Assembly (NCBI RefSeq): GCF_021172045.1
Contig: NZ_CP087164.1
Location: forward strand, 1,426,001 to 1,490,000
Reading direction: 5' to 3'
Origin: Capillimicrobium parvum
GTDB lineage: Bacteria; Actinomycetota; Thermoleophilia; Solirubrobacterales; Solirubrobacteraceae
DNA length: 64,000 nt
Below are positions 7,525 through 15,302 of the stretch, piece by piece (positions within the stretch are counted from its first letter, which is position 1; the number at the start of each line of letters is the position of its first letter). Position numbers and translations under genes: made by a program. Under the pieces are notes generated by a model. The model was given only the letters and a program-made list of their open reading frames with translations, was not told where the DNA came from and made no database searches.

Positions 7525-8964
7525 CTACGCGAGCGCGCGGGCCAATTCCACAAGGATACGGACGCCCCACCCGCTGGCGCCCTTGGGCGCGTAGGCCTTG
7601 CCGGAGTCCCAGCCCACGCCGACGATGTCGAGGTGCGCCCACGGCACATCGCCGGTGAAGCGCTGCAGCAGCTCGGCCGCCGTGATCGAGCCCGCCACGC
7701 GGCTCTCGACGGCGTTGACGAGGTCGCCGACCGTGCCCTTGACGAGCTCGGCGGTCTCGGCGTGCAGCGGCAGCCGCCAGACGATCTCGCCGCTGCGCCG
7801 GCCGGCCTCGGCGACCGCCTCGCACCACGCGTCGTCGTCGCCCAGCAGGCCGGCGTGCGTGCGCCCGAGGGCGCTGAGGATCGCGCCGGTGAGCGTCGCC
7901 ACGTCGACGAGCCGCTCCGCGCCCTCCTCGACCGCGTGCGTCAGGCAGTCGGCGAGCACGAGCCGGCCCTCGGCATCGGTGTTGTTGACCTCGATGGTGA
8001 GGCCGGCCTTCGTGTGCAGGATGTCGCCGGGGCGCATCGCCGATCCGTTGATGAGGTTCTCCGTCGCGCCCACGACGGCGAGCACGCGCACGGGCAGGCG
8101 CAGGCGCGCGATCGCGCCGACCGCCTCCAGCACCGCGGCGCCGCCCGCCATGTCGAACTTCATCGCGACCATGCTCGCCGCGGGCTTGATCGAGAGGCCG
8201 CCGCTGTCGAACGTCACCGCCTTGCCGACCAGCCCGAGCAGCGGGCCGCTCGCGCCTTCCGGCTCGTAGCGCAGCGTGATGAGGGCCGGCTCGGCCTCCG
8301 AGCCGCGCGCCACGGCGGCGAACGCGCCCATCCCGCGGCCCTCGATCGCGGCGCGGCCCTCGACGGTGGCGGTGATGGCGTCGTGCTCGGCGGCGAGCTC
8401 CCGGGCCCGCTCGCCGAGCGCGGTCGGCGTCATGACGTTGGCGGGCGCGTTCGCGAGGTCGCGGGCGGCGTTCTGCGCCTCGCCGATGACCCGGCCCGCC
8501 GCCACGGCCTCGCCCACGTCGTGGTGGTCGGAGAGCACGAGCCGCTCCAGGCGCGCCGGGGCATCCTCGGGCGGGCGGCGGAACCGGTCGAACCGGTAGG
8601 CGGCGAGCAGCGTCCCCTCGACGAGCGCCTCGACGACGTCGGCGCCCACGTGGTGGGGCACCTCCCAGCACAGCGACCGCGTGCCGAGGGCGTCCAGGTG
8701 GCCCGCCGCGACCGCGGCCAGCACCCGCGCGCGCTCGGCGTCGAACGCGTCGCGCTCGCCGAGGCCGATCAGCAGCCAGCGCTTGCCCTCGGCGTGCGTG
8801 AGCGCGACGTGCTCGAACGACCGCCGCGCCTCGCCGGTCTCCAGGAGGCCCTGCAGCGGCGCGCCCTCGAGATCGTGGGCGACGTCCTTGCCCTCGAATA
8901 CGCCGACCACCACGGTGTCGGCGTCGGTGTCCCGGGGTGGGGCGGTGGTGGCGATCACGTCCAT
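7525..8964 (-). CDS. pepA: Leucyl aminopeptidase (M17)
   Basis: A 479-residue cytosolic metallo-aminopeptidase. The catalytic C-terminal half shows the family signatures GKAVTFDSGGLSIKP (metal/catalytic Lys and Asp) and NNTDAEGRLVLAD (the NTDAEGRL hallmark). The N-terminal macro-like domain (about 1-170) is present. It releases N-terminal residues from peptides using two divalent metal ions. Its -10 hexamer TAGACT (complement of 8974-8979) overlaps that of the divergent thiolase gene and lies 9 nt from the ATG. Confidence 0.92.
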   Translation of the reverse strand: MDVIATTAPPRDTDADTVVVGVFEGKDVAHDLEGAPLQGLLETGEARRSFEHVALTHAEGKRWLLIGLGERDAFDAERARVLAAVAAGHLDALGTRSLCWEVPHHVGADVVEALVEGTLLAAYRFDRFRRPPEDAPARLERLVLSDHHDVGEAVAAGRVIGEAQNAARDLANAPANVMTPTALGERARELAAEHDAITATVEGRAAIEGRGMGAFAAVARGSEAEPALITLRYEPEGASGPLLGLVGKAVTFDSGGLSIKPAASMVAMKFDMAGGAAVLEAVGAIARLRLPVRVLAVVGATENLINGSAMRPGDILHTKAGLTIEVNNTDAEGRLVLADCLTHAVEEGAERLVDVATLTGAILSALGRTHAGLLGDDDAWCEAVAEAGRRSGEIVWRLPLHAETAELVKGTVGDLVNAVESRVAGSITAAELLQRFTGDVPWAHLDIVGVGWDSGKAYAPKGASGWGVRILVELARALA

Positions 8965-8973
8965 GGACCCGCG

Positions 8974-8983
8974 AGTCTAGGAT
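8974..8983. promoter_or_regulatory. Overlapping divergent -10 elements (pepA / thiolase)
   Basis: The ten bases AGTCTAGGAT read TAGGAT on the plus strand (8978-8983, toward the thiolase) and TAGACT on the minus strand (8979-8974, toward pepA). The two -10 hexamers share two bases, so polymerase binding to one should exclude the other. Confidence 0.55.
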
Positions 8984-9021
8984 CCGGGCACGCATTCGCT
9001 CGCAACGAGAGGCCGTTCCCG

Positions 9022-10197
9022 ATGCCCAAGACCGTCGTCCTCAGCGCCGCCCGGACCCCCATCGGCAAGATGGGCGGGGCGCTCGCCACGCTCGATGCCA
9101 CCGAGCTCGGCGCCCGCGCGATCTCCGCCGCGCTCGAGCGCGCGAGCGTCGAGCCCGAGCAGGTCGAACACGTGATCATGGGCCAGGTGCTGCAGGCCGG
9201 CCAGGGGCAGATCCCGTCGCGCCAGGCGCAGATCAAGGCGGGCATCCCGAAGGAGGTCTCCTCGGAGACCATCAACAAGGTCTGCGCGTCCGGCGTGCGC
9301 GCCACGGTGCTGCTCGACCAGGCGATCCGCGCGGGCGACGTCGAGGTCGGCGTCGGCGGCGGCATGGAGTCGATGTCGAACGCGCCGTACCTGCTGCCCG
9401 GCGCCCGCTTCGGCTTCCGCATGGGCGACGTCAAGGCGCTCGACGCGATGGTCCACGACGGCCTGACGAACCCGTTCACCGGCAAGCAGATGTTCGTCGA
9501 GGCCACGGAGGTCGGCGACGAGCTCGAGATGACCCGCGCGGACCTCGACAAGTGGGCGCTGCGCTCCCACGAGCGCGCGATCGCAGCCACCGACGAGGGC
9601 CGCCTGCCCGAGGAGATCGTCCCGGTCACCGTGAAGTCGCGCAAGAGCGAGACGGTCGTCGAGGTCGACGAGGCGCCGCGGCGCGACAGCTCGCTGGAGA
9701 CCCTGGCCAAGCTGCCGGGGCTCGCGTCGAAGGAGGGCACGCACACGGCCGGCAACTCGCCCGGCGTCAACGACGGCGGCGGCGCGCTGGTGCTCGCCTC
9801 CGACGAGTGGGCGAGGGCGAACGGCAAGGAGGTCCTCGCCGAGATCGTCACCCACGCCCAGACCGCCGACGAGTACGCCTACCTCGCCCGCACCCCCGCG
9901 AGCGCGGCGAAGAAGGCGCTCGAGCGCGCCGGCCTGACCGCCGGCGAGATCGACCTCTGGGAGATCAACGAGGCGTTCGCCTCCGTCGCCCTGAACTCCG
10001 TCCGCGTGCTCGGCATCGACGAGGACAAGGTCAACGTCAACGGCGGCGCGGTCGCCCTCGGCCACCCGATCGGCGCGTCGGGCGCCCGGATCATCGGCTC
10101 CCTCATCCTCGAGCTCCGTCGCCGCGGCGGCGGGCTCGGCTGCGCGGCGATCTGCTCGGGCGGTGGCCAGGGGGATGCCATCATCGTCCGGGTCTGA
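9022..10197 (+). CDS. Acetyl-CoA C-acetyltransferase (thiolase)
   Basis: A 391-residue thiolase that condenses two acetyl-CoA or cleaves 3-ketoacyl-CoA. The acylated Cys is in INKVCASGVRA (about residue 89), the His-containing block is ALGHPIGASGAR, and the second catalytic Cys lies in AAICSGGGQGDA near the C-terminus. Length matches biosynthetic and degradative type II thiolases. ATG 9022 follows a short leader beginning after TAGGAT 8978-8983. Neighbouring acyl-CoA dehydrogenase and ETF genes fit a role in beta-oxidation or acyl-CoA metabolism. Confidence 0.92.
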   Translation: MPKTVVLSAARTPIGKMGGALATLDATELGARAISAALERASVEPEQVEHVIMGQVLQAGQGQIPSRQAQIKAGIPKEVSSETINKVCASGVRATVLLDQAIRAGDVEVGVGGGMESMSNAPYLLPGARFGFRMGDVKALDAMVHDGLTNPFTGKQMFVEATEVGDELEMTRADLDKWALRSHERAIAATDEGRLPEEIVPVTVKSRKSETVVEVDEAPRRDSSLETLAKLPGLASKEGTHTAGNSPGVNDGGGALVLASDEWARANGKEVLAEIVTHAQTADEYAYLARTPASAAKKALERAGLTAGEIDLWEINEAFASVALNSVRVLGIDEDKVNVNGGAVALGHPIGASGARIIGSLILELRRRGGGLGCAAICSGGGQGDAIIVRV

Positions 10198-10215
10198 GGC
10201 CCCCACGGGATCTGT

Positions 10216-10465
10216 ACCGTGACCGACCACCGGAGCGGTCACCTCCGCTATCTCAGAGCGAAGGTGGGAGGTCGAGAGCGAAGCGGTCACACCCGGCCCA
10301 CGGGTCAGGCCCGAGAGCGAAGCGGTCACACCCGGCCCACGGGTCAGCCCCGAGAGCGAAGCGGTCTCACCCGGCCCACGGGTCGTGTGACGTGACCGAC
10401 CAGCGCAGCGGTCACCGTCGCACTCCTGAAGCGGAGCTGGGAGGTCTGGAGCGGAGCGGTCACAT
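10216..10465 (+). repeat. Diverged pair of about 76-bp direct repeats with internal hairpins
   Basis: Related segments at about 10216-10291 and 10389-10465 each open with GTGACCG and CGGTCAC arms around a 10-nt centre and end in AGCGAAGCGGTCACA or GAGCGGAGCGGTCACA. They flank a 39-bp tandem array. The nonamer AGCGGTCAC occurs five times across the interval plus once with one mismatch. It lies between the thiolase and the HAD gene. Confidence 0.7.
10273..10384 (+). repeat. 39-bp tandem repeat, nearly three copies
   Basis: Copies start at 10273, 10312 and 10351 with period 39; each begins CGAGAGCGAAGCGGTC and contains CCCGGCCCACGGGTC. The third copy has one substitution in the GGTCACAC part and ends early. 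The period is a multiple of three, so the region stays open in the frame of the next gene, but the translation (RAKRSHPAHGS units) does not look like a HAD N-terminus. It is treated as noncoding. Confidence 0.85.
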
Positions 10466-10469
10466 CGGA

Positions 10470-11216
10470 GTGTCGCCCGCCGCCGCCTTCTTCGACCTCG
10501 ACCGCACCCTGATCGCCGGCTCGTCCGGCTTCCACTGGGCGCGGGCCGGCGCGCGGGCGGGGATCATCCCGCGCCGCCGGCTCTACGCCGACGCCTGGGC
10601 GAACCTGCAGTTCCGCCTGCAGGGCTCCACCGACGAGGCGACCGCGAAGGTCCAGGAGCGGGTCAGCGCGATCATCGCGGGCCGCCGCGCGGTGGAGTTC
10701 GCGCGGCTCGCCCCGATGGTCCTCGCCGGCGTGCTGCCGCGCGTGTACCCGCGCATGCTCCAGGTCGCCTACGACCACCAGGACGCCGGCCGCCCCGTGT
10801 ACATCTGCACCGCCGCGACGCAGGGGACGGCGGACATGCTCGCCACGGTCCTCGGCTTCGACGGCGGGCTGGGCACCCAGCTCGAGGAGGAGGACGGCGT
10901 GCTGACCGGACGCATCCAGGGCCCCTTCAACTACGGCGAGGGCAAGCCGGTCCGCATGCGCGAGCTCGCGGGCGAGGAGCGCATCGACCTCGCCGCGTCG
11001 TGGGCCTACAGCGACTCGGCCTCCGACCTCCCGATGCTGCGCGCCGTCGGCCATCCGGTTGCGGTGAACCCGGACGCCGAGCTGGCCCGCGTCGCGCGCG
11101 AGGAAGGCTGGGAGGTCATGCGCTTCGAGACGCTGGGCCGCCGGCTGAAGATCGGCGCGGCGGCGGTCGCGGTGGCGGCGGCGGGAACCGTGGCGCGCAA
11201 GGTGGTGCGGCGGTGA
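10470..11216 (+). CDS. HAD-IB family phosphatase (SerB-like)
   Basis: A 248-residue haloacid dehalogenase superfamily hydrolase of the IB subfamily. Motif I is FFDLDRTLI (about residues 7-15), motif II lies in YICTAATQG, motif III Lys in GEGKPVRM and motif IV in YSDSASDLPML. Related actinobacterial proteins dephosphorylate small phosphomonoesters or sit beside acyltransferases; the substrate is unknown. A C-terminal hydrophobic stretch (AAAVAVAAAGTVA) may touch the membrane. The GTG at 10470 is the first start after the repeats and gives the usual N-terminus. It overlaps the next gene by 4 bp. Confidence 0.8.
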   Translation: MSPAAAFFDLDRTLIAGSSGFHWARAGARAGIIPRRRLYADAWANLQFRLQGSTDEATAKVQERVSAIIAGRRAVEFARLAPMVLAGVLPRVYPRMLQVAYDHQDAGRPVYICTAATQGTADMLATVLGFDGGLGTQLEEEDGVLTGRIQGPFNYGEGKPVRMRELAGEERIDLAASWAYSDSASDLPMLRAVGHPVAVNPDAELARVAREEGWEVMRFETLGRRLKIGAAAVAVAAAGTVARKVVRR

Positions 11217-12325
11217 CCCTCGCCGAGCTCACCGACGAGCAGCGTGCGATCCGCGACCTGGCGCGCCGCTTCGCCGACGAGGTCGTCGCGCCCGGAGCGG
11301 CGGAGTGGGACCGCGAGCACCGCTTCCCGCTTGAGGTCTTCCGCCAGCTCGGCGAGCTCGGCCTGATGGGCGTCTGCGTCCCGGTCGAGCACGGCGGCGC
11401 GGGCGCGGACTTCCTCTCCTACATCCTCGTCCTCGAGGAGCTCTCCCGCGCGGACGCCGGCGTCGGCGTGACCGTCGCCGTCCACACGAGCGCGGGGACG
11501 CTGCCCGTCCTCGCCCACGGCGACGACGGCCAGATCGCCCGGATCGTGCCGCCGCTCGCCCAGGGGCACGAGCTCGCCGCCTTCGCGCTCACCGAGTCCG
11601 GCTCCGGCAGCGACGCGGGCGCCCTGCGGTCCCGCTACGACGCGGACACCGGCACGGTGACCGGGACGAAGCAGTGGATCACCAACGGCTCCTACGCGCG
11701 CCACGTCAACGTCTTCGCGCGCGAAGGCGAGCGCGTCAGCGCGTTCGCCGTGCGCGACTTCCAGGCCGTGCGCGAGGAGGACAAGCTCGGCCTGCACTCC
11801 TCGTCGACCGCGGACCTCGTCTTCGAGAGCAGCCCGGCCGAGCGGCTGGGCGCCGCCGGCGCGGGCATGCGCATCGCCCTGCAGACGCTCGACGGCGGGC
11901 GGATCGGGATCGCCGCGCAGGCGGTCGGCATCGCGCAGGCGGCGCTCGACCTGGCGGCCGGGTACGCGAAGGAGCGCCACGCGTTCGGCCGGCCGATCGG
12001 CGGCTTCCAGGCGATCGGCCACAAGCTCGCCGAGATGCAGACCGAGATCGAGGCCGCCCGGGCGCTCGTCTGGCGCGCCGCGCGCGCAAAGGACGCCGGG
12101 CGCCCGCACACCGTCGAGGGGGCGCAGGCGAAGCTGTTCGCCTCGCGCGTCGCGCGCCACTGGACGGGCGAGGCGATCCAGGTGCTCGGCGGCTACGGCT
12201 ACACCCGCGAGTTCCCGGCCGAGCGCTACTACCGCGACGCGAAGGTCACCGAGATCTACGAGGGCACCTCCGAGATCCAGCGCCTCGTGATCGCCCGCGG
12301 GCTGCTGGGCGACATCGCGCGGTGA
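11213..12325 (+). CDS. Acyl-CoA dehydrogenase
   Basis: A 370-residue FAD enzyme that introduces the alpha,beta double bond into acyl-CoA and passes electrons to ETF. It has the family signatures AFALTESGSGSDAG (FAD/substrate site) and QVLGGYGYTREFPAERYYRDAKVTEIYEGT-type C-terminus, seen here as QVLGGYGYTREF and YEGTSEIQ, with the catalytic Glu expected in IYEGT. GTG 11213 overlaps the HAD stop (GTGA). The etfB-etfA-etfQO cluster about 3 kb downstream supplies the electron acceptors. Chain-length specificity cannot be judged. Confidence 0.9.
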   Translation: MTLAELTDEQRAIRDLARRFADEVVAPGAAEWDREHRFPLEVFRQLGELGLMGVCVPVEHGGAGADFLSYILVLEELSRADAGVGVTVAVHTSAGTLPVLAHGDDGQIARIVPPLAQGHELAAFALTESGSGSDAGALRSRYDADTGTVTGTKQWITNGSYARHVNVFAREGERVSAFAVRDFQAVREEDKLGLHSSSTADLVFESSPAERLGAAGAGMRIALQTLDGGRIGIAAQAVGIAQAALDLAAGYAKERHAFGRPIGGFQAIGHKLAEMQTEIEAARALVWRAARAKDAGRPHTVEGAQAKLFASRVARHWTGEAIQVLGGYGYTREFPAERYYRDAKVTEIYEGTSEIQRLVIARGLLGDIAR

Positions 12326-13083
12326 GCCGCCGGCGGCGCGCCGCCGCGCAGCCGGCGCCGCCGGGGCGCGCGCGGGTGCTCGCCGACGGCACGCGCCGGA
12401 CGCTGCTCGTCGACGGTCTCGAGGCCTCGGTGGTCGACCTCGCCGATCCGCGGCACCTCGAGATCCCGTACACGCGCTGGATCGCCGGCGTGCTCGAGGC
12501 GACCGCGCCCGGCGACGTCCTGCACCTCGGCGGCGGCGCGTGCACGCTCGCGCGGTGGCTTGCCGCCGTGCGCCCCGCCTCGCGGTCGCGGGTCCTCGAG
12601 GTCGATGCCGACGTGGTCCGGGTCGCCCGCGAGCAACTGGGGCTCGACGACGTGCCCGGCCTGCGGGTGAGCACCGCCGACGCCCGCGCCGGGGTGTCCT
12701 CGCTGCGGCCGCGCTCGTTCGACGCCGTGGTCGCGGACGTCTTCGTCGGCCCCCGCGTGCCCGACCACCTGTGCACGGTGGAGGCCCTCGCGGACGTGCG
12801 GCGCGTCCTGAGGCCGGGCGGGGTCTACGTCGCGAACCTCATCGACGAGGCGCCGCTGCGGCGCGCCCGCCGCCAGGTCGCCACCGTCGCCGAAGTCTTC
12901 GGGCCGGTCACGCTCATCGCCGAGCGGGCGGTGCTCGGCGGGCGCCGCGCCGGGAACCTCGTGGCCGCCGCAGGGCGCACATTTGCCCGAGGTCCGATTG
13001 GCCGGGCGGCCAAAGGGGCAGACGTGTTGGAGGGCGAGTCAGCCGCGCTCTGGTGCGGCGGCGCCCGCCCTCTGCGCGACTAG
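12322..13083 (+). CDS. Spermidine-synthase-like methyltransferase-fold protein
   Basis: A 253-residue protein with a Rossmann fold of the spermine/spermidine synthase superfamily: DVLHLGGGACTLARWL (SAM or dcSAM loop, about residues 67-82), RVLEVDADVVRVAREQLG and a later FDAVVADVFVGPRVPDHL block. The last part replaces the usual aminopropyltransferase D-Y acidic motif, so it belongs with the fused-MFS/SpeE-like group of uncertain function rather than proven polyamine synthases. GTG 12322 overlaps the acyl-CoA dehydrogenase stop by 4 bp. It is the last gene of that operon. Confidence 0.65.
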   Translation: MSRRRRAAAQPAPPGRARVLADGTRRTLLVDGLEASVVDLADPRHLEIPYTRWIAGVLEATAPGDVLHLGGGACTLARWLAAVRPASRSRVLEVDADVVRVAREQLGLDDVPGLRVSTADARAGVSSLRPRSFDAVVADVFVGPRVPDHLCTVEALADVRRVLRPGGVYVANLIDEAPLRRARRQVATVAEVFGPVTLIAERAVLGGRRAGNLVAAAGRTFARGPIGRAAKGADVLEGESAALWCGGARPLRD

Positions 13084-13216
13084 AGCAGCACGATCACTCG
13101 GGCACGACTAGGCGAACACGCTGAGACCTGGTACCATTTTGAGGCACTCGGAGCGCGCTCGTCGTGCTGCGCGCACTTCCGGTCTACGCGGACCGTCCGC
13201 TCCGATGCCGCGATTC

Positions 13217-13234
13217 TTGCGCCCAAGGGCGCAA
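13217..13234. promoter_or_regulatory. Inverted repeat upstream of the sigma factor gene
   Basis: TTGCGCCC, a 2-nt AA centre and GGGCGCAA form 8-bp perfect arms, about 30 bp before the -35 element of the sigma gene. It is a candidate operator. Confidence 0.45.
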
Positions 13235-13250
13235 CATCACGCCCAGCCAC

Positions 13251-13290
13251 CCGTTGCATTGTTGCGAAGGCAACGGAATTGGCGTAGAAT
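13251..13290 (+). promoter_or_regulatory. Promoter of the sigma factor gene with overlapping dyad
   Basis: TTGCGA (13262-13267), a 17-bp spacer and TAGAAT (13285-13290) form a good housekeeping-type promoter. The arms CCGTTGC (13251-13257) and GCAACGG (13270-13276), plus nested GTTGC/GCAAC arms (13261-13265, 13270-13274), straddle the -35, so a repressor could bind here. The stretch is unusually AT-rich for this genome. A Shine-Dalgarno-like GAAGGAAG precedes the GTG start. Confidence 0.65.
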
Positions 13291-13340
13291 ACATACCTTT
13301 GAACTCGGATATTTGACCTTGATGAAGGAAGTGATGAAGC

Positions 13341-14198
13341 GTGGCGGTTGATCGCCTCCATGAGCGGCCGCTCGACGAACTCGAGCCGACGGACCTGCTT
13401 CTCGAGCAGGCGTCCGTCTACCCGCTCCTGACAAAAGAAGAGGAGGTCGTGCTCGCGAAGCGCGTCGAGCAGGGCGACCTCCATGCGAAGGGCCGGATGA
13501 TCAACTCGAACATCCGTCTGGTGGTGTCGATCGCCCGACGGTACCAGGGCCAGGGGATGCCGTTCGCGGACATCGTCCAGGAGGGCATGTTCGGGCTGAT
13601 CCGCGCGGTCGAGAAGTTCGACTACCGCAAGGGCTACAAGTTCTCGACGTACGCGACCTGGTGGATCCGCCAGGCGATCCAGCGCGGCCTGGACAACCGG
13701 GCGCGCACGATCCGCCTGCCCGCGCACATCGCGCAGCGGGCCCGCAAGGTCGGCCGCGTCGAGCGTGAGCTGACGGTCCGTCTCGAGCATGACCCGACCG
13801 ACGCCGAGATCGCCAAGGAGGCGGGCCTCGAGGTCGACGAGGTCACGCGCATCCGCGCGCTCGACTACGAGCCGCCGAGCCTCGACCGCCGCGTCGGCGA
13901 CGACTCGGACTCGGCGACGCTGGGCGAGCTGCGGCCGTCGGACGGACCGGCGCCGGACGAGGCGGTGCAGGAGCTCGACATCCGCGCCCGCCTGGAGCGC
14001 GCCGTCAAGCTGCTGCCCGAGGCCGAGCAGAAGGTCATCGCCGCGCGCTTCGGCGCCGGCGGCGAGCTGCTGGCGCCCGGCGAGCGCATCGAGCGCAAGC
14101 TCGGCGTGACCGCCAAGGAGGCCCGCGAGCTCGAGGCCCGCGCGCTGCAGCGCCTGGCCGAGATGGGCGACCTGCAGGACCTGCGCGAGGCCGCGTAG
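13341..14198 (+). CDS. Sigma-70 family RNA polymerase sigma factor, divergent region 4
   Basis: A 285-residue group 2-like sigma factor without a long N-terminal region 1. Regions 2.1-2.4 are intact ([53 protein letters not shown]) and region 3 is present. Region 4.2 is unusual: the recognition helix normally reads TRERVRQIE but here is TAKEARELE (residues 257-265), replacing residues that in E. coli sigma-70 (Arg584, Glu585) contact the -35 element. GTG 13341 has GAAGGAAG about 9 nt upstream. It is a single gene with its own promoter and terminator. Confidence 0.87.
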   Translation: MAVDRLHERPLDELEPTDLLLEQASVYPLLTKEEEVVLAKRVEQGDLHAKGRMINSNIRLVVSIARRYQGQGMPFADIVQEGMFGLIRAVEKFDYRKGYKFSTYATWWIRQAIQRGLDNRARTIRLPAHIAQRARKVGRVERELTVRLEHDPTDAEIAKEAGLEVDEVTRIRALDYEPPSLDRRVGDDSDSATLGELRPSDGPAPDEAVQELDIRARLERAVKLLPEAEQKVIAARFGAGGELLAPGERIERKLGVTAKEARELEARALQRLAEMGDLQDLREAA

Positions 14199-14227
14199 GA
14201 CCGCTCGACCGGAACCTGACTGATTGC

Positions 14228-14252
14228 GAAGGGCGCCCTGGCGGCGCCTTTC
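14228..14252 (+). terminator. Terminator after the sigma factor gene
   Basis: GAAGGGCGCC and GGCGCCTTTC pair as a 10-bp stem (one G-T wobble) around CTGGC, ending in a short T-rich tract (TTTCGTCATT). Confidence 0.7.
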
Positions 14253-14356
14253 GTCATTGTGGGACACTCGCTCCGGCGGCGGGGAAGGAACGGTGCCGGC
14301 CGGGCGTCAGTCACCTCGTCGGCCGATCTGCCCTCTCGAGCTCCGAGGTGCTCTGC

Positions 14357-14680
14357 ATGAAGCGATTCATCGCCCCCGTCCTTGCCGTCGCCGCCGCCGC
14401 CGCGCTGGTCGCCGTCCCGGCCTTCGCCGCTACGAAGACCGCCGGTCTGAAGGACAACTCCTTCGTCCCGAAGACCATGACCGTCAAGAAGAACACGACG
14501 GTCAAGTGGGTCTGGAAGGGCAAGGCCCCGCACAACGTCACGGTCCAGAGCGGCCCGATGAAGTTCCGCTCGAACACCCAGACGAGCGGCTCGTTCTCCA
14601 AGAAGCTCACGAAGAAGGGCACCTACAAGCTCCACTGCACGATCCATCCGGGGATGGATCAGACGATCAAGGTCCGGTAG
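14357..14680 (+). CDS. Secreted cupredoxin (plastocyanin/azurin-like)
   Basis: A 107-residue protein with a Sec signal (about residues 1-24, ending PAFA-A) and one small type 1 copper domain. Copper ligands can be placed: His in KAPHNVTV, then Cys, His and Met in HCTIHPGM, the classic cupredoxin C-terminal loop. It likely carries electrons or binds copper outside the membrane. ATG 14357 is used; GTG 14348 upstream is less likely. It is a monocistronic gene bounded by two hairpin terminators. Confidence 0.85.
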   Translation: MKRFIAPVLAVAAAAALVAVPAFAATKTAGLKDNSFVPKTMTVKKNTTVKWVWKGKAPHNVTVQSGPMKFRSNTQTSGSFSKKLTKKGTYKLHCTIHPGMDQTIKVR

Positions 14681-14693
14681 GCCGCCGCGCTCG

Positions 14694-14724
14694 GCGAGTT
14701 GGGCCCTGGGAGGGCCCAATTCGC
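14694..14724 (+). terminator. Strong hairpin terminator after the cupredoxin gene
   Basis: A 13-bp stem, GCGAGTTGGGCCC with GGGCCCAATTCGC (one G-T wobble), closes on the 5-nt loop TGGGA. There is no T run, as is common in actinobacteria. Confidence 0.7.
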
Positions 14725-14780
14725 CAACGGCTCGCAGCGCACCGCGTCCGGGACGGCGCAGGTCGTATTGTTCCGCCCCG

Positions 14781-15191
14781 ATGAGCGCCGCCGCCACCCA
14801 GCACAAGATCCGCGTGGTCGTCGCCAAGCCCGGTCTGGACGGTCACGACCGCGGGGCGAAGATCATCGCCCGCGCGCTGCGCGACGCGGGGATGGAGGTC
14901 ATCTACACGGGTCTGCACCAGACGCCGGAGCAGATCGTGGAGACGGTGATCCAGGAGGATGCCGACGCGGTGGGGCTGTCGATCCTCTCGGGCGCGCACA
15001 TGACGCTCGTGCCGAGGATCGTCGAGCTGCTCTCCGGGCAGGGCATCGACGACGTCATCGTCACGGTCGGCGGGACCATCCCGGCCGACGACATCCCCGA
15101 GCTCAAGTCGCTGGGGGTCGCCGAGGTGTTCACCCCGGGCGCCTCGACGCAGGACATCATCGACTTCATCCAGGGCGCCGTCACCCGCTGA
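14781..15191 (+). CDS. B12-binding small subunit of methylmalonyl-CoA mutase type
   Basis: A 136-residue free-standing cobalamin-binding domain. The DxHxxG B12 signature is [10 protein letters not shown] (His ligand to cobalt), followed by [20 protein letters not shown], the SILSGAH block and the GG motif VGGTIPADD. It is equivalent to the C-terminal domain of MutB and is found as a separate subunit in archaeal and some bacterial mutases that carry succinyl/methylmalonyl or other acyl-CoA isomerisations. A -10-like TATTGT lies 9 nt before the ATG. MeaB is encoded at 4104. Confidence 0.88.
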   Translation: MSAAATQHKIRVVVAKPGLDGHDRGAKIIARALRDAGMEVIYTGLHQTPEQIVETVIQEDADAVGLSILSGAHMTLVPRIVELLSGQGIDDVIVTVGGTIPADDIPELKSLGVAEVFTPGASTQDIIDFIQGAVTR

Positions 15192-15232
15192 GCCCCGCCC
15201 GGCACCGCCGTTCGGGGGGTGCCCGAGGCCTT

Positions 15233-15265
15233 CGTTGACTTGCGAGTCAACGAACGGGGTAGCAT
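15233..15265 (+). promoter_or_regulatory. Operator-like inverted repeat and promoter before etfB
   Basis: CGTTGACT, TGCG and AGTCAACG (15233-15252) form a 20-bp inverted repeat with perfect 8-bp arms. It contains the -35-like TTGACT (15235-15240); a -10-like TAGCAT follows at 15260-15265 after a 19-bp spacer and is flanked by GGGG and CCCC. The layout suits binding by a dimeric (for example TetR-type) repressor; the regulator is not identified. Confidence 0.6.
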
Positions 15266-15302
15266 CCCCGGCGTCCGATTTGCCCCAGAGGAGGACTCGA
15301 AA

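Noticed and set aside
10273-10384. CRISPR-like array
   Set aside because: Repeats are directly adjacent with period 39 and no unique spacers, and there are no cas genes.
8937-10469. Extension of the HAD phosphatase frame upstream through the repeats and thiolase region
   Set aside because: Repeat-derived RAKRSHPAHGS units and thiolase antiphase sequence do not resemble any HAD N-terminus; the standard N-terminus begins at GTG 10470.
13139-13351. A 70-residue open frame before the sigma factor
   Set aside because: It runs through the sigma promoter and operator-like dyads and overlaps the true start; composition is unlike a protein.
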